Origin: Halothermothrix sp.
GTDB lineage: Bacteria > Bacillota > Halanaerobiia > DY22613
DNA length: 64,000 nt
Direction: 5' to 3'
Assembly: GCA_016841825.1 (NCBI GenBank)
Contig: JAENYK010000014.1
Span: 1 to 64,000, forward strand
The position numbers and the translations under genes were made by a program. Below, in pieces: positions 17,302 through 25,942 of this stretch; the first letter of the stretch is position 1; each line of letters begins with the position of its first letter. Below the pieces are notes generated by a model. It did not search any database. It was not told the origin of the DNA and worked only from the letters and a program-made list of their open reading frames with translations.

Positions 17302-18228
17302 TTACCTGTTCAAACCTACCCTTGTCATATTTCTCCTGGCTCGCATACTCCTGATTTGCGAAACAGAATAGAGCAATAAACCAACCCAGATGAATCCAAA
17401 ACTCAAAAAATGAACAAAAGTAAACCCTTCATTAAAAACAAATATCCCCAAAATCAAGCTAATACTGGGAGCAATATACTGTAAAAATCCCATACTTGAG
17501 AGAGGGATTCTCCGTGCACCATTGGCGAAAAACAATAACGGCAGAGCGGTAGCAATTCCAGAGCCAATTAAGATCAAAGTTGTGCTCATAGAAACATTAC
17601 CCAGAGCTCCAACTCCGCTAATCTGACGAAAAATTATATACCCCAGAGTTACTGGAAACAGCATAGCTGTCTCTATAGTTAGACCAACTGTGGAAGATAC
17701 AGGTATCATCTTCTTTAGCAATCCATATAGGGCAAATGATAATGCCAGAGTTAAAGAGATCCACGGTATCTGCCCAAATTGGATAGTTAGAATTCCAACA
17801 CCAATAGCTGCCATTATTAAAGAGATGATCTGCCAGCGATTCAACTTCTCCTTCAAAACTATTACACCCAGCAAAATAACGATCAATGGATTGATATAAT
17901 ACCCCATACTAGCCTCGACCACATGCTCTGAATTAACTGCCCAAATATAAACCCCCCAATTAACAGAGATAATAATCGTAGCACAGATTATCCGAATAAC
18001 ATTAACCCGATCGGCAAAAAAAACTTTACATTTAGCTAAATTCCCCTGCAAATAGACAATTCCTAAAACAAAGAAAAAAGACCACAAGATTCGATGGGCA
18101 AGAATCTCCAGAGGGGCAATAGTGTTCAGTAATTTCCAATAGAGTGGCAAAAAACCCCACAGAGTATAGGCAGCAATTCCATAGAGAAATCCTGCTACAG
18201 ATGAACCATCATGCTTAGTATTGATCAT
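17302..18228 (-). CDS. rarD: RarD-type EamA/DMT permease
   Basis: 308 residues with ten hydrophobic segments in two EamA repeats. The family block GIAAYTLWGFLPLYWKLL is at residues 18-35, followed by ILAHRILWSFFFV, and VEASMGYYINPLIVILLGV is the matching part of the first repeat; SSMGFLQYIAPSISLILGIF is the second. These are hallmark sequences of RarD, an inner-membrane drug/metabolite transporter named for chloramphenicol sensitivity, with true substrate uncertain. ATG 18228 has a GAGGTGAT site. It stands alone, with its own terminator. Confidence 0.9.
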   Translation of the reverse strand: MINTKHDGSSVAGFLYGIAAYTLWGFLPLYWKLLNTIAPLEILAHRILWSFFFVLGIVYLQGNLAKCKVFFADRVNVIRIICATIIISVNWGVYIWAVNSEHVVEASMGYYINPLIVILLGVIVLKEKLNRWQIISLIMAAIGVGILTIQFGQIPWISLTLALSFALYGLLKKMIPVSSTVGLTIETAMLFPVTLGYIIFRQISGVGALGNVSMSTTLILIGSGIATALPLLFFANGARRIPLSSMGFLQYIAPSISLILGIFVFNEGFTFVHFLSFGFIWVGLLLYSVSQIRSMRARRNMTRVGLNR

Positions 18229-18278
18229 ATTTTATCACCTCTAATAATATATAATATGTTACTCTCCGATTATATCAT

Positions 18279-18557
18279 TTAGTACAAAAAAAGATAAGTC
18301 CTATTGAACCTCTCGCGATTAATTAGTTGCGAGATTCCCGATTCATTGATCTGGTTATATCTCCGCGGGCTTAACTTCGGGTATAACCTACCATAGATTT
18401 GCTGACTTAACAATCTTAAGCCTTCATTTTTTATATTTATACTGGCATTATGATCTCGATCATGTTTACTTCCGCAATTTGAGCAAACCCATTCGCGGAT
18501 TTTGAGAGCTTTAATTTCTGGATTTTTTTCATTACATACATGACAACCCTCTCCGCA
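18279..18557 (-). pseudogene. TnpB C-terminal relic (IS200/IS605 family)
   Basis: A frame bounded upstream by TAG (18558-18560) reads CHVCNEKNPEIKALKIREWV, then CSNCGSKHDRDHNASINI and KNEGL. This is the zinc ribbon and the last RuvC motif (HDRDxNAxINI) of TnpB, the RNA-guided nuclease of IS200/IS605 elements. The first 300 or so residues are missing. The 3' end carries the hairpin CTCGC/GCGAG followed by GGTTCAAT, like an element right end. It lies between the cbi operon terminator and rarD, transcribed the same way. Clearly a dead remnant. Confidence 0.8.
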
Positions 18558-18625
18558 CTATTGTCTTAATAATTGGCCAAAACTAGATTTTTCCCTTCTT
18601 TACAGCTGATTATATTTCACAGAGA

Positions 18626-18668
18626 AATAATAAAACCTTGCCAGAATGCTTATAGCTCTCTAACAAGG
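18626..18668 (-). terminator. Terminator of the btu-cbi operon
   Basis: Stem CCTTGTTAGA/TCTGGCAAGG (10 bp with two G-U pairs, 18636-18668) followed on the minus strand by TTTTATTATT. It lies about 70 bp beyond the last gene of the cobalamin operon. Confidence 0.75.
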
Positions 18669-18735
18669 CTCATATCCAGAATCCGACCCAAAAATTCCGT
18701 AATAGCTGTATCTAATCAAAACCAATATCTCCCCT

Positions 18736-19497
18736 TCACCTATGTAAAATAGTCTCCAATTGCTTAAAATTTCGTACCACCTGTAAATAGGTCAGCCCAG
18801 GTCTTTCGATCAGCATCATTGGAATCCCACAACTAATTGCTGCCCCGATCTTTTCTTTGACTCCTCCCCGGGCACCGCTCTCTTTGCTGACCAATATCTG
18901 AATCTGATACTGAGTGATCACTGCCTCGTTCCATTCCCGTGAGAAAGGACCCTGACAGGCGATAATCTGTCCAGTAGGAATCTTCATCTCCCAGCAAAGT
19001 TGTAACGAACCAGGCAAAGGTAACACCCGAACGAAGATCTGCTTATCACCTGCTGCCAATAGCGGTGCATAGAGAGGAAGCTCTTTGCTCCCTACAGTCA
19101 ACAATATCCGTCGAAAGGGCAGATCACCTAACAGTTTTACAGCCGTCCGGGTATCCTGCACCCGATATATCTGAGATTCAGAAACAGCATCTTTCTCCAC
19201 TTCCTCCCGTTCCCACCTGATATATTCAATTCCAGTCCTTAATGCCGCCTGTTGTGCATTCGTTGAAGCCTCGACGGCAAACGGATGGGTGGCATCGATC
19301 AAAAATCGGATCTCCCGCTCCCGAATAACCTCACTCAAATCATCCTCATCCAGTGCCCCATTGATTGATTCAATTCCCACATCCAATAAAGAACCCGCAT
19401 ATTCAGAGACTGTTGTCACCAGTAGACGATAACCTCTTTCAGTCAATAATCTCGCCAATTCACGTCCCTCACTGGTTCCCGCCATTAGAAGAATCAT
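18736..19497 (-). CDS. cbiJ: Cobalt-precorrin-6A reductase
   Basis: 253 residues, the usual length for CbiJ/CobK. It begins ILLMAGTSEGRELARLLTER, the NAD(P)H-binding GTxEGR motif of the family, with LIDATHPFAVEASTNAQQAA (about 85-105) and ILVSKESGARGGVKEKIGAA (about 202-221), both highly conserved. It reduces the macrocycle of cobalt-precorrin-6A in the anaerobic corrin pathway. It is the last gene of the operon, overlapping cbiH by 4 bp. Confidence 0.92.
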   Translation of the reverse strand: MILLMAGTSEGRELARLLTERGYRLLVTTVSEYAGSLLDVGIESINGALDEDDLSEVIREREIRFLIDATHPFAVEASTNAQQAALRTGIEYIRWEREEVEKDAVSESQIYRVQDTRTAVKLLGDLPFRRILLTVGSKELPLYAPLLAAGDKQIFVRVLPLPGSLQLCWEMKIPTGQIIACQGPFSREWNEAVITQYQIQILVSKESGARGGVKEKIGAAISCGIPMMLIERPGLTYLQVVRNFKQLETILHR

Positions 19498-20228
19498 CGC
19501 TGATAACCCCGCGGAGTAACAATCACATCGCCAGAAATATACGATTCTGAGTTGCCAATTATTAAAGTGGCAAACATATTCACTTCTTCATGGGGAATCT
19601 TATCTAAAGTTGTAATCAATCTCCGCTCCTCAGCTCTGGTACTACTCCAGAGGATACCAACCGGTGTATCTACTGAACGATACTCCAGAAAAATCTTCTG
19701 AGCCTCCACTAGCTGCTGATGCCGCTGTTTACTGCGGGGATTATAGATGCCGACGACAAAATCCCCTTTGGCTGCTAAATGCAGACGGGTGACTATCTTC
19801 TCCCAGGGGGTCAACAGATCACTCAAACTGATGACCGCGAAATCATGCATCAGAGGAGCACCCAAACTGGCAGCAGCTGCCAAAATTGCCGTTACCCCCG
19901 GAATTACTTCAACCTCAATCTCTTCTTCCACCCTGGATAATAGTTCATATATCGGGCCAGCCATCCCATAGACCCCGGCATCTCCACTGCTGACGATTGC
20001 TACGTTAAGTCCTGTCCGGGCCAACTCCACAACCTCTGTGACCCGTTCCATCTCCTGCTTCATCCCACTGACCAACACTCTCTGTCGGTCAATCAGTTCC
20101 TCAATCAATTGAACATAAACCTTATAACCGACTACAACATCTGCCAGCTGAATAACTGCTCTAGCCCGTTCAGTCAGATAATCCAGATTACCCGGTCCAA
20201 TTCCAATAACGAATATTTTTCCACTCAT
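19494..20228 (-). CDS. cbiH: Cobalt-precorrin-3B C17-methyltransferase
   Basis: I start at ATG 20228 (MSGKIFVIGIGPG), since an upstream in-frame start at 20264 adds a stretch unlike the family. About 244 residues. Tetrapyrrole methylase features: VIGIGPGNLDYLTERA at the start, VSSGDAGVYGMAGPIYEL (about 78-95), EVIPGVTAILAAAASLGAPL and FVVGIYNPRSKQR. The NPRSKxR and SSGDAG motifs are specific to CobJ/CbiH, which methylates C17 and contracts the ring. It lies between cbiG and cbiJ. Confidence 0.92.
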   Translation of the reverse strand: MSGKIFVIGIGPGNLDYLTERARAVIQLADVVVGYKVYVQLIEELIDRQRVLVSGMKQEMERVTEVVELARTGLNVAIVSSGDAGVYGMAGPIYELLSRVEEEIEVEVIPGVTAILAAAASLGAPLMHDFAVISLSDLLTPWEKIVTRLHLAAKGDFVVGIYNPRSKQRHQQLVEAQKIFLEYRSVDTPVGILWSSTRAEERRLITTLDKIPHEEVNMFATLIIGNSESYISGDVIVTPRGYQR

Positions 20229-20288
20229 AATACTGTCACTCTTCTCTCTTTGAAAAAAGAGCAAACTCCTCCCTTCACATCCAATCTG

Positions 20289-21359
20289 TTAAACCATCTC
20301 CAGCAAACGAATTGCTACCGTTACTCCATCCAACTTCTCTTTGCGTAAAATCCACCTACCCTGAGGTGCTCCTAAATAGGCTGACGGCTCTGCCACCCCA
20401 CCAACTCCAATCGTCGCTTTGACAAACTTGGAGAAAGCAAACCGATCCTCTATCTCTCTAACCTCTGCTGTCGATACGATCTGCAACGGCAGCCCAAGCT
20501 TTAGACACAGCTCCTGTAAACCCTGTTCATCAGCCTTCCGGTCAATGGTCACGATCTTTGCTACTGAAAGGAGGCTTACCCCGGCCAACTCACAGCCCAA
20601 TTCCAACGCCCGTTGGAGTTCCTCTGTCCTTTTACCACGGCGTAACCCCATCCCGACCACCAGATTTACCGGTCGCAAAATCAATCCAGGGATAGCCCAT
20701 TCCTGCAGCTTATCTTCCGGGAGCCGCCGATGAGTGATCAGCACCAATCCATGCCAGCGGTTGTGCAGTGGATTTAGAGCCGCAAAATCATCCAGATCTC
20801 CCGCTACCTCCACCAGTGGATGCATTGGCCAGGGAAAAGAGAGATCGGTAAAACAACCAATTTTCTGACCATCAATTAGTCCTAAACTGATATACTTCAA
20901 ATTTTCAAGCCTTTCGATCTTCATTCCCGCCTCTTTAGCTAACAGATCGAAAGCCGGAACCTGATGCAAGTCTGTCGCTGTAGTTATCACTGGATGGGCA
21001 TCTAAAATCTCCGCCAATTGCCGGGTTAATTGATTGGCTCCACCGAGATGCCCTGATAACAGACTGATCACATTCTGGCCCAGATCATCAATTACCACTA
21101 CCGCAGGATCATATTTTTTATTTTGCAGATATGGTGCCAGATGGCGAACCACAATCCCTGCAGCCATTACAAAACACAGTCCGTCATATTGGGCAAAAAT
21201 TCTCCCGACAAAATCACTAAAGGGAGTGGTATATCCAAACTCCCGCTCATTTTCAATCAGCGATTCCTTAATATAGATGTCCAGATCCTGCAACTCAGCC
21301 TGCAGTCTCCGACAGACGGTAACTCCACTTTTACTCAGAGCGATCGCTGCCAACCTCAT
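20289..21359 (-). CDS. cbiG: Cobalt-precorrin-5A hydrolase
   Basis: 356 residues with the three CbiG regions: N-terminal domain ending in VMAAGIVVRHLAPYLQNK, the central DDLGQNVISLLSGHLGGAN block (about 93-111), and the C-terminal NLVVGMGLRRGKRTEELQRA ... GVGGVAEPSAYLGA. It opens the lactone of cobalt-precorrin-5A, releasing the C20 fragment as acetaldehyde. The start ATG overlaps the final base of the cbiF stop, showing tight coupling. Confidence 0.92.
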   Translation of the reverse strand: MRLAAIALSKSGVTVCRRLQAELQDLDIYIKESLIENEREFGYTTPFSDFVGRIFAQYDGLCFVMAAGIVVRHLAPYLQNKKYDPAVVVIDDLGQNVISLLSGHLGGANQLTRQLAEILDAHPVITTATDLHQVPAFDLLAKEAGMKIERLENLKYISLGLIDGQKIGCFTDLSFPWPMHPLVEVAGDLDDFAALNPLHNRWHGLVLITHRRLPEDKLQEWAIPGLILRPVNLVVGMGLRRGKRTEELQRALELGCELAGVSLLSVAKIVTIDRKADEQGLQELCLKLGLPLQIVSTAEVREIEDRFAFSKFVKATIGVGGVAEPSAYLGAPQGRWILRKEKLDGVTVAIRLLEMV

Positions 21360-22129
21360 TAATCTGTCACCTGATCAGAACACCCCTGCTTAAACCCATG
21401 GGTAAAATGCGAAGCATAGAGCATTGACTCCTCAGTACGTTCACTACGCAAAAAATCACCTACCAGGATCAGAGCAGTCCGTCTAATTTCCGCTTCTGTC
21501 ACCAATTGACAGATATTTTCCAGAGTTCCCCGAATAATCTGTTCTTCTGGCCAGGTTGCCTTATAGACCACTGCGACCGGTGTATTAAGTGGATAGGCAG
21601 TAGATAACTCCCGAACAACCTGTTCAATCAACCCAACACTCAAAAAGATCACCAGCGAAGATTGATGACTGGCGAGACTTGCCAGATTCTCACGTTCAGC
21701 CACAGGGGTTCTCCCTTCCAATCTGGTCAAAATCACTGTCTGCACCTTCCCGGGAATGGTCAATTCTCTCTTCAAGGCAGCTGTTGCTCCGCTAAATGAA
21801 CTGACTCCGGGAACAACCTGATACTCGATTCCGACCTGTTCCAGCTTCCACATCTGTTCCTGAATAGCTCCATAGATAGCCGGATCACCTGTATGCAGTC
21901 TGACCACTTTTTTGCCGCTTCTTTCACCCTCAACCATAATCTGAACCATCTCACTCAAATCCATAGCAGCACTATTATAGATCTCACAGTCAGCAGAAGT
22001 ATATTTCAACAATTCCGGGTTGACCAGAGATCCGGCATAGATAACCAGATCTGCCTCTTTTAGCAATCTCACACCTTTAACGGTTAATAGCTCCGGATCA
22101 CCGGGCCCGGCTCCAATAAAATAAATCAT
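21359..22129 (-). CDS. cbiF: Cobalt-precorrin-4 C11-methyltransferase
   Basis: 256 residues. It begins MIYFIGAGPGDPELLTVKG, with LVIYAGSLVNPELLKY, VRLHTGDPAIYGAIQEQM and QVVPGVSSFSGATAALKREL; these are the class III SAM-methylase motifs in the CobM/CbiF form. It adds the C11 methyl group. ATG 22129 overlaps the cbiL stop by 4 bp and its own stop overlaps cbiG. Confidence 0.93.
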   Translation of the reverse strand: MIYFIGAGPGDPELLTVKGVRLLKEADLVIYAGSLVNPELLKYTSADCEIYNSAAMDLSEMVQIMVEGERSGKKVVRLHTGDPAIYGAIQEQMWKLEQVGIEYQVVPGVSSFSGATAALKRELTIPGKVQTVILTRLEGRTPVAERENLASLASHQSSLVIFLSVGLIEQVVRELSTAYPLNTPVAVVYKATWPEEQIIRGTLENICQLVTEAEIRRTALILVGDFLRSERTEESMLYASHFTHGFKQGCSDQVTD

Positions 22130-22836
22130 CTCCTATCACTTCCTTTGTGAATAATCAAAGTCGTCAAATATGGAAATTTTTCATCTACAGCAAGAACTGA
22201 AAGATCCGAATAGACCTGCTCCTCCAACATCCCTACACTACTAACCAGATACGAACTCTTCAGCCAATCTTTTACAGCCAACAGCTGATATACTTTAGCA
22301 AATATTCGATTAACCTTTAAGATCACAACCGTATCAAACAACTCTAATATCTGCTCCAGTTCATCCAAATTGTCGGTTCCTGACAGGATGGCCAACCGCT
22401 CTTCACCCTGGACTAAAGGTCTTCCGGCAAGGGCACTGGCGGCCTGAAAAGAAGTTATTCCAGAAATGGTTGTTCCCGGATATCCTTTCTTTGTTAAAAA
22501 CTGATAGATATAGCTATAAGTACTGTAGACAAAAGGGTCACCCAGGGTCAAAAAGGCTACATCCAGACCCTCATCCAGATAACTGCTAATCTCCTGTTGG
22601 TTTGCCTGCCAGGCTTGATTTAATCTCCACTGATCATAGGACATAGGATATAGCTGTTCCACCACTGTTTTATCGGTGGAAATAAAAGGTTTAACGATCT
22701 CAAATGCCAGACTATGACTGCCAACTTTCTTTACTGGCACGATAACTACCTGCACCTGCTGCAATATCTGATACCCTTCCAGAGTTAACAGTCCACTTTT
22801 CCCCGGTCCTACACCAATTCCATAAAAACATCCCAT
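22126..22836 (-). CDS. cbiL: Cobalt-factor II / precorrin-2 C20-methyltransferase
   Basis: I start at ATG 22836 (MGCFYGIGVGPGKSGLLTLE), 8 bases after GGGAG; a GTG at 22845 is an alternative. The product is about 236 residues, with VAFLTLGDPFVYSTYSYIYQ (about 94-113) and TTISGITSFQAASALAGRPL, typical of CobI/CbiL, which methylates C20. It follows cbiT by 46 bp and overlaps cbiF. Confidence 0.92.
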   Translation of the reverse strand: MGCFYGIGVGPGKSGLLTLEGYQILQQVQVVIVPVKKVGSHSLAFEIVKPFISTDKTVVEQLYPMSYDQWRLNQAWQANQQEISSYLDEGLDVAFLTLGDPFVYSTYSYIYQFLTKKGYPGTTISGITSFQAASALAGRPLVQGEERLAILSGTDNLDELEQILELFDTVVILKVNRIFAKVYQLLAVKDWLKSSYLVSSVGMLEEQVYSDLSVLAVDEKFPYLTTLIIHKGSDRR

Positions 22837-22882
22837 CAGTTCCACTCCCTTTTACGAGCTGATATTAGATTCATCCATATCT

Positions 22883-23473
22883 CTAAAGACCTGGGGATCT
22901 ATAGGTCAGAATATGAATCGGATTCTCCCCCTGATACATAGAATAGCCACCTACTTCTTTTATTCGACTTACCTGCAGCATCAGTACCTGACAACTCAAG
23001 CCCTGATCTTTAAAAAATGAAACTGCACTATGCAAAGAATCTATAGTTACCGTATTCACCACCACAATGCCATCCTCTTTTAAGTGAGCAAGACTATAGC
23101 TTAAGTTCGCTTGCAGATCTCTTCCTGATCCACCGATAAAGATCCGGTCCCAGTTCCTTTCCGGAAGACAGATCGGCGCCCGACCGTGGATTAACTGACA
23201 GTTGGTTAGCACAAACTTCTGGAGATTAGCCTGGATCAACTCGACCCCCGCCTTCCGCTGCTCAACCGCTACCACCTGACCAGACTCCAGACGGCGGGCT
23301 ATCTCCACCGTCACCGTACCTGTGCCTGCCCCGATCTCCAATACCTGCTGTTCAGACAGCAGATCTAACTGGGCAATAGTCACCGCCCTGACTTCCGGCT
23401 TAGTCCAGGGGAGTTCACCAATTATTAGATCCTGCTCAGAGAGCATCCCGGTTCCAACAGTTCTAGCCCTCAT
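22883..23473 (-). CDS. cbiT: Cobalt-precorrin-6B C15-methyltransferase/decarboxylase
   Basis: About 196 residues, starting at ATG 23473 just inside the end of cbiE; a later ATG (MLSEQDLIIGELPWTK) also fits the family's length. SAM-binding motif VLEIGAGTGTVTVEIARRLE and IFIGGSGRDLQANLSYSLAH identify CbiT, separate from CbiE as in most anaerobes and unlike the fused CobL. It methylates C15 and decarboxylates the C12 side chain. Confidence 0.9.
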   Translation of the reverse strand: MRARTVGTGMLSEQDLIIGELPWTKPEVRAVTIAQLDLLSEQQVLEIGAGTGTVTVEIARRLESGQVVAVEQRKAGVELIQANLQKFVLTNCQLIHGRAPICLPERNWDRIFIGGSGRDLQANLSYSLAHLKEDGIVVVNTVTIDSLHSAVSFFKDQGLSCQVLMLQVSRIKEVGGYSMYQGENPIHILTYRSPGL

Positions 23474-24104
23474 CAATAATCACCACCGACATCTCAAAGC
23501 CCTCCATTTCAGCAATCTCTTCAACAGTGCCGCTGATAATCCGTTCTTCTGGATAAGATAAATTCTCCCCAACCACCACTCGATATGAGCTGTAAACTGA
23601 GTCTACAAGCTGCCGACAGATCCAGCTCGGATTCATTCTGGAATCTGTTAACAGAGATAATCTCCCATATCTCTGTAAAAGCTTTTGCAGATCATCAATC
23701 TCCCGACCATGACAGCTGGTAAGATGATAATTCTGCCATGGTATTCCCAGCCTGGCAAACAGATACTGATACGAGCTAATTCCCGGAATAACTTCAATAT
23801 TGTCAAAGGAGTAGTTCCTCCTTAGAAAAGCCAGCAAACTATAAAATCCCGGATCACCAGCCACTACAATCCCCAGAATCTCTCCCACTGTTCTCTGGAA
23901 CTGTTCTTGATAACAGTCAAAACTGCCCCTGAGAGCAGTTTTTTCCACTGACAGAGCAGCGAATAATTCCAGAGCACGTTCACTACCTATTAACAGATCA
24001 CATTCTGCTGCCCTCTCTGTAGCTATCGGTAATAAATATTCAGCGGCTCCCGGGCCAGCTCCAATCACATACACCTTTTCTTTCGCTATCAGCTCATTCT
24101 TCAC
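23463..24104 (-). CDS. cbiE: Cobalt-precorrin-7 C5-methyltransferase
   Basis: 213 residues of the tetrapyrrole methylase fold: VYVIGAGPGAAEYLLPIATE, IVVAGDPGFYSLLAFLRRNY (about 79-98), EVIPGISSYQYLFARLGIPW and LTSCHGRE. It methylates C5. It overlaps cbiD upstream by 11 bp and cbiT downstream by about 11 bp, so the three genes are translationally linked. Confidence 0.92.
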   Translation of the reverse strand: MKNELIAKEKVYVIGAGPGAAEYLLPIATERAAECDLLIGSERALELFAALSVEKTALRGSFDCYQEQFQRTVGEILGIVVAGDPGFYSLLAFLRRNYSFDNIEVIPGISSYQYLFARLGIPWQNYHLTSCHGREIDDLQKLLQRYGRLSLLTDSRMNPSWICRQLVDSVYSSYRVVVGENLSYPEERIISGTVEEIAEMEGFEMSVVIIDEG

Positions 24105-25236
24105 CGCAATTCCATCCTTCCTTAAGCCAGCTCTTCACCTGTCGACTTTCAGCCAATATACCCTTTTCAAAAGTAAAGACAACAACCTCCACTTCCAAAC
24201 TACGACCTACATACCTTTCACATCTCTCTTTGATTCTTTCTGCAATGTAGCTGTAGATCTCTTCTAAACCAGCATCCTGTTCATTGGTGATCAATTCCAC
24301 CATTCCATCTGTAGTTTTAGCCTGAAAGATCTCCCGGATCAATCTCTGTCCACCACCGTGCAGAGCTACATAACTGGTCATGATCTCACTTCGGGCATCA
24401 GCTGTCCGATTATGAGTATGGAAGATCCCTCCGGCAACCTTCAACAATTTCCCCAGGTGACCGATAATCAACACCCGTTCTAATCCCTGATCGGCTGCCA
24501 CATCCAGCAGATAACCAATAAAGTTACTGGTCTTGATAATATAACGTTCAGCAATCCCATACTCCTCAAAGGCAATCCTTTCACCATGATTTCCGGGGAC
24601 TAGCACCCCAAAAGTCTCTCCTTCTTCCCTTAACTGTTTGACCTTTAATGCCAGGGACTGGCGATAGGCCTCTTCTGACATCGGCTTCACAATCCCCGTA
24701 GTACCCAGAATAGAAATTCCACCAACTATCCCCAGTTGAGGATTGAAAGTCTTCAAAGCCACCTCTTCTCCACCCGGCACATAGATCTCTACCTGCACAC
24801 TCTTTTCCGACGGCAAAACTGATTCCACTGCCTGAATGATCATCTTGCGTGGAGCCGGATTGATTGCCGCTTCTCCAATAGGCAGCTGCAAACCCGGGCG
24901 GGTTATCCTGCCCACCCCAGAGCCACCTTTGATCACAACTCTCTCCGCTGAGTTAATCCAGCTAACTTTTGCATAGATACCCAATCCCGTAGTCACATCC
25001 GGATCATCCCCACCATCTTTCACCACACCAGCTGCTGCGGTAGTTTCTGAAAATGTACTATCTATCAGAGGTAGGGAGATTTTACTTCCCCCGGGCAGGG
25101 TTATCTGACACTCTGTCACATCCCGCTGTTCAAGCAGCATCAATGCAGCCCCTTTGGCAGCAATAGCTGCACAGGTTCCAGTAGTGTATCCCTGACGCAG
25201 TCTTTTTCCCTGTACCAAAACATACTCTTGCTCCAT
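24094..25236 (-). CDS. cbiD: Cobalt-precorrin-5B C1-methyltransferase
   Basis: I start at ATG 25236 (MEQEYVLVQGKRLRQGYTTG), 7 bases after AGGAG. 380 residues, normal for CbiD. Diagnostic motifs: GYTTGTCAAIAAKGA near the start, VVKDGGDDPDVTTGLGI (about 72), INPAPRKMI, and ILGTTGIVKPMSEEAY (about 176). It is the C1 methylase unique to the anaerobic route. It overlaps cbiE; the cbiC stop lies 12 bp before this start. Confidence 0.94.
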   Translation of the reverse strand: MEQEYVLVQGKRLRQGYTTGTCAAIAAKGAALMLLEQRDVTECQITLPGGSKISLPLIDSTFSETTAAAGVVKDGGDDPDVTTGLGIYAKVSWINSAERVVIKGGSGVGRITRPGLQLPIGEAAINPAPRKMIIQAVESVLPSEKSVQVEIYVPGGEEVALKTFNPQLGIVGGISILGTTGIVKPMSEEAYRQSLALKVKQLREEGETFGVLVPGNHGERIAFEEYGIAERYIIKTSNFIGYLLDVAADQGLERVLIIGHLGKLLKVAGGIFHTHNRTADARSEIMTSYVALHGGGQRLIREIFQAKTTDGMVELITNEQDAGLEEIYSYIAERIKERCERYVGRSLEVEVVVFTFEKGILAESRQVKSWLKEGWNCGEE

Positions 25237-25247
25237 AGTATCACTCC

Positions 25248-25889
25248 TCAAGGAGTTATATTTCCCCTTAGTTCATACAACACTGCATTGAGAATTGAGG
25301 CTGCCACCGTACTCCCACCCTTTCTGCCATCAATGGTGAAAAAGGGAAGATTTAATCTTTTCAGCAGTTCTTTCGATTCAGCTGCCCCAACAAAGCCCAC
25401 AGGAACACCGAGCACGCATCCCGGGGATGCTTCACCTCTGTTCATTAGCTCAGCTAACTTAAACAGAGCTGTCGGAGCATTACCGACCACAAGAATCGGA
25501 TGTTCCCAGCGTTGACAGGTCAGCTGCATCGCTGCCATCGAGCGGGTAATTCCCTCCTCTTTCGCCAGCTTCACCACCTCTGGATCTTTAATATAACAAT
25601 AATACTCCACTCCTAAAGCTTCTAATACCCGTTTATTTATCCCCGATAAAACCATCGTCGTATCAGCAATAAGGGGAGATTTTGCCAATAAAGATTCCTT
25701 CAGTTTAGTCAGAAAATCTGTACTATAGCTAACCAGATCTGCATATTCAAAATCTGCAGTCGTATGAATAATTCGTTTTATCAGTGGACGCATCTCCACC
25801 GGAATCTGGACAAGCCTGTCACCTAACTCTGAGGCAATGATCTCCATACTCCTCTGTTCAATTATTTCAGGATTAGTAATATAGTTCAT
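25248..25889 (-). CDS. cbiC: Precorrin-8X (cobalt-precorrin-8) methylmutase
   Basis: 213 residues. IKRIIHTTADFEYADLV (about 38-54) contains the catalytic His of CbiC/CobH, and VVGNAPTALFKLAEL with GVPVGFVGAAESKELL is the conserved C-terminal core. It moves the methyl group from C11 to C12, giving cobyrinate. The gene follows cbiA by 53 bp and runs directly into cbiD. Confidence 0.94.
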   Translation of the reverse strand: MNYITNPEIIEQRSMEIIASELGDRLVQIPVEMRPLIKRIIHTTADFEYADLVSYSTDFLTKLKESLLAKSPLIADTTMVLSGINKRVLEALGVEYYCYIKDPEVVKLAKEEGITRSMAAMQLTCQRWEHPILVVGNAPTALFKLAELMNRGEASPGCVLGVPVGFVGAAESKELLKRLNLPFFTIDGRKGGSTVAASILNAVLYELRGNITP

Positions 25890-25942
25890 TTTTCTCTCTC
25901 CTCACTGATCTTTCTTGATTTTATCCGCCTCAATTCGACCAC

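Noticed and set aside
18279-18557. A functional TnpB gene
   Set aside because: Only the last zinc-ribbon and RuvC piece remains, with an in-frame stop right before it.
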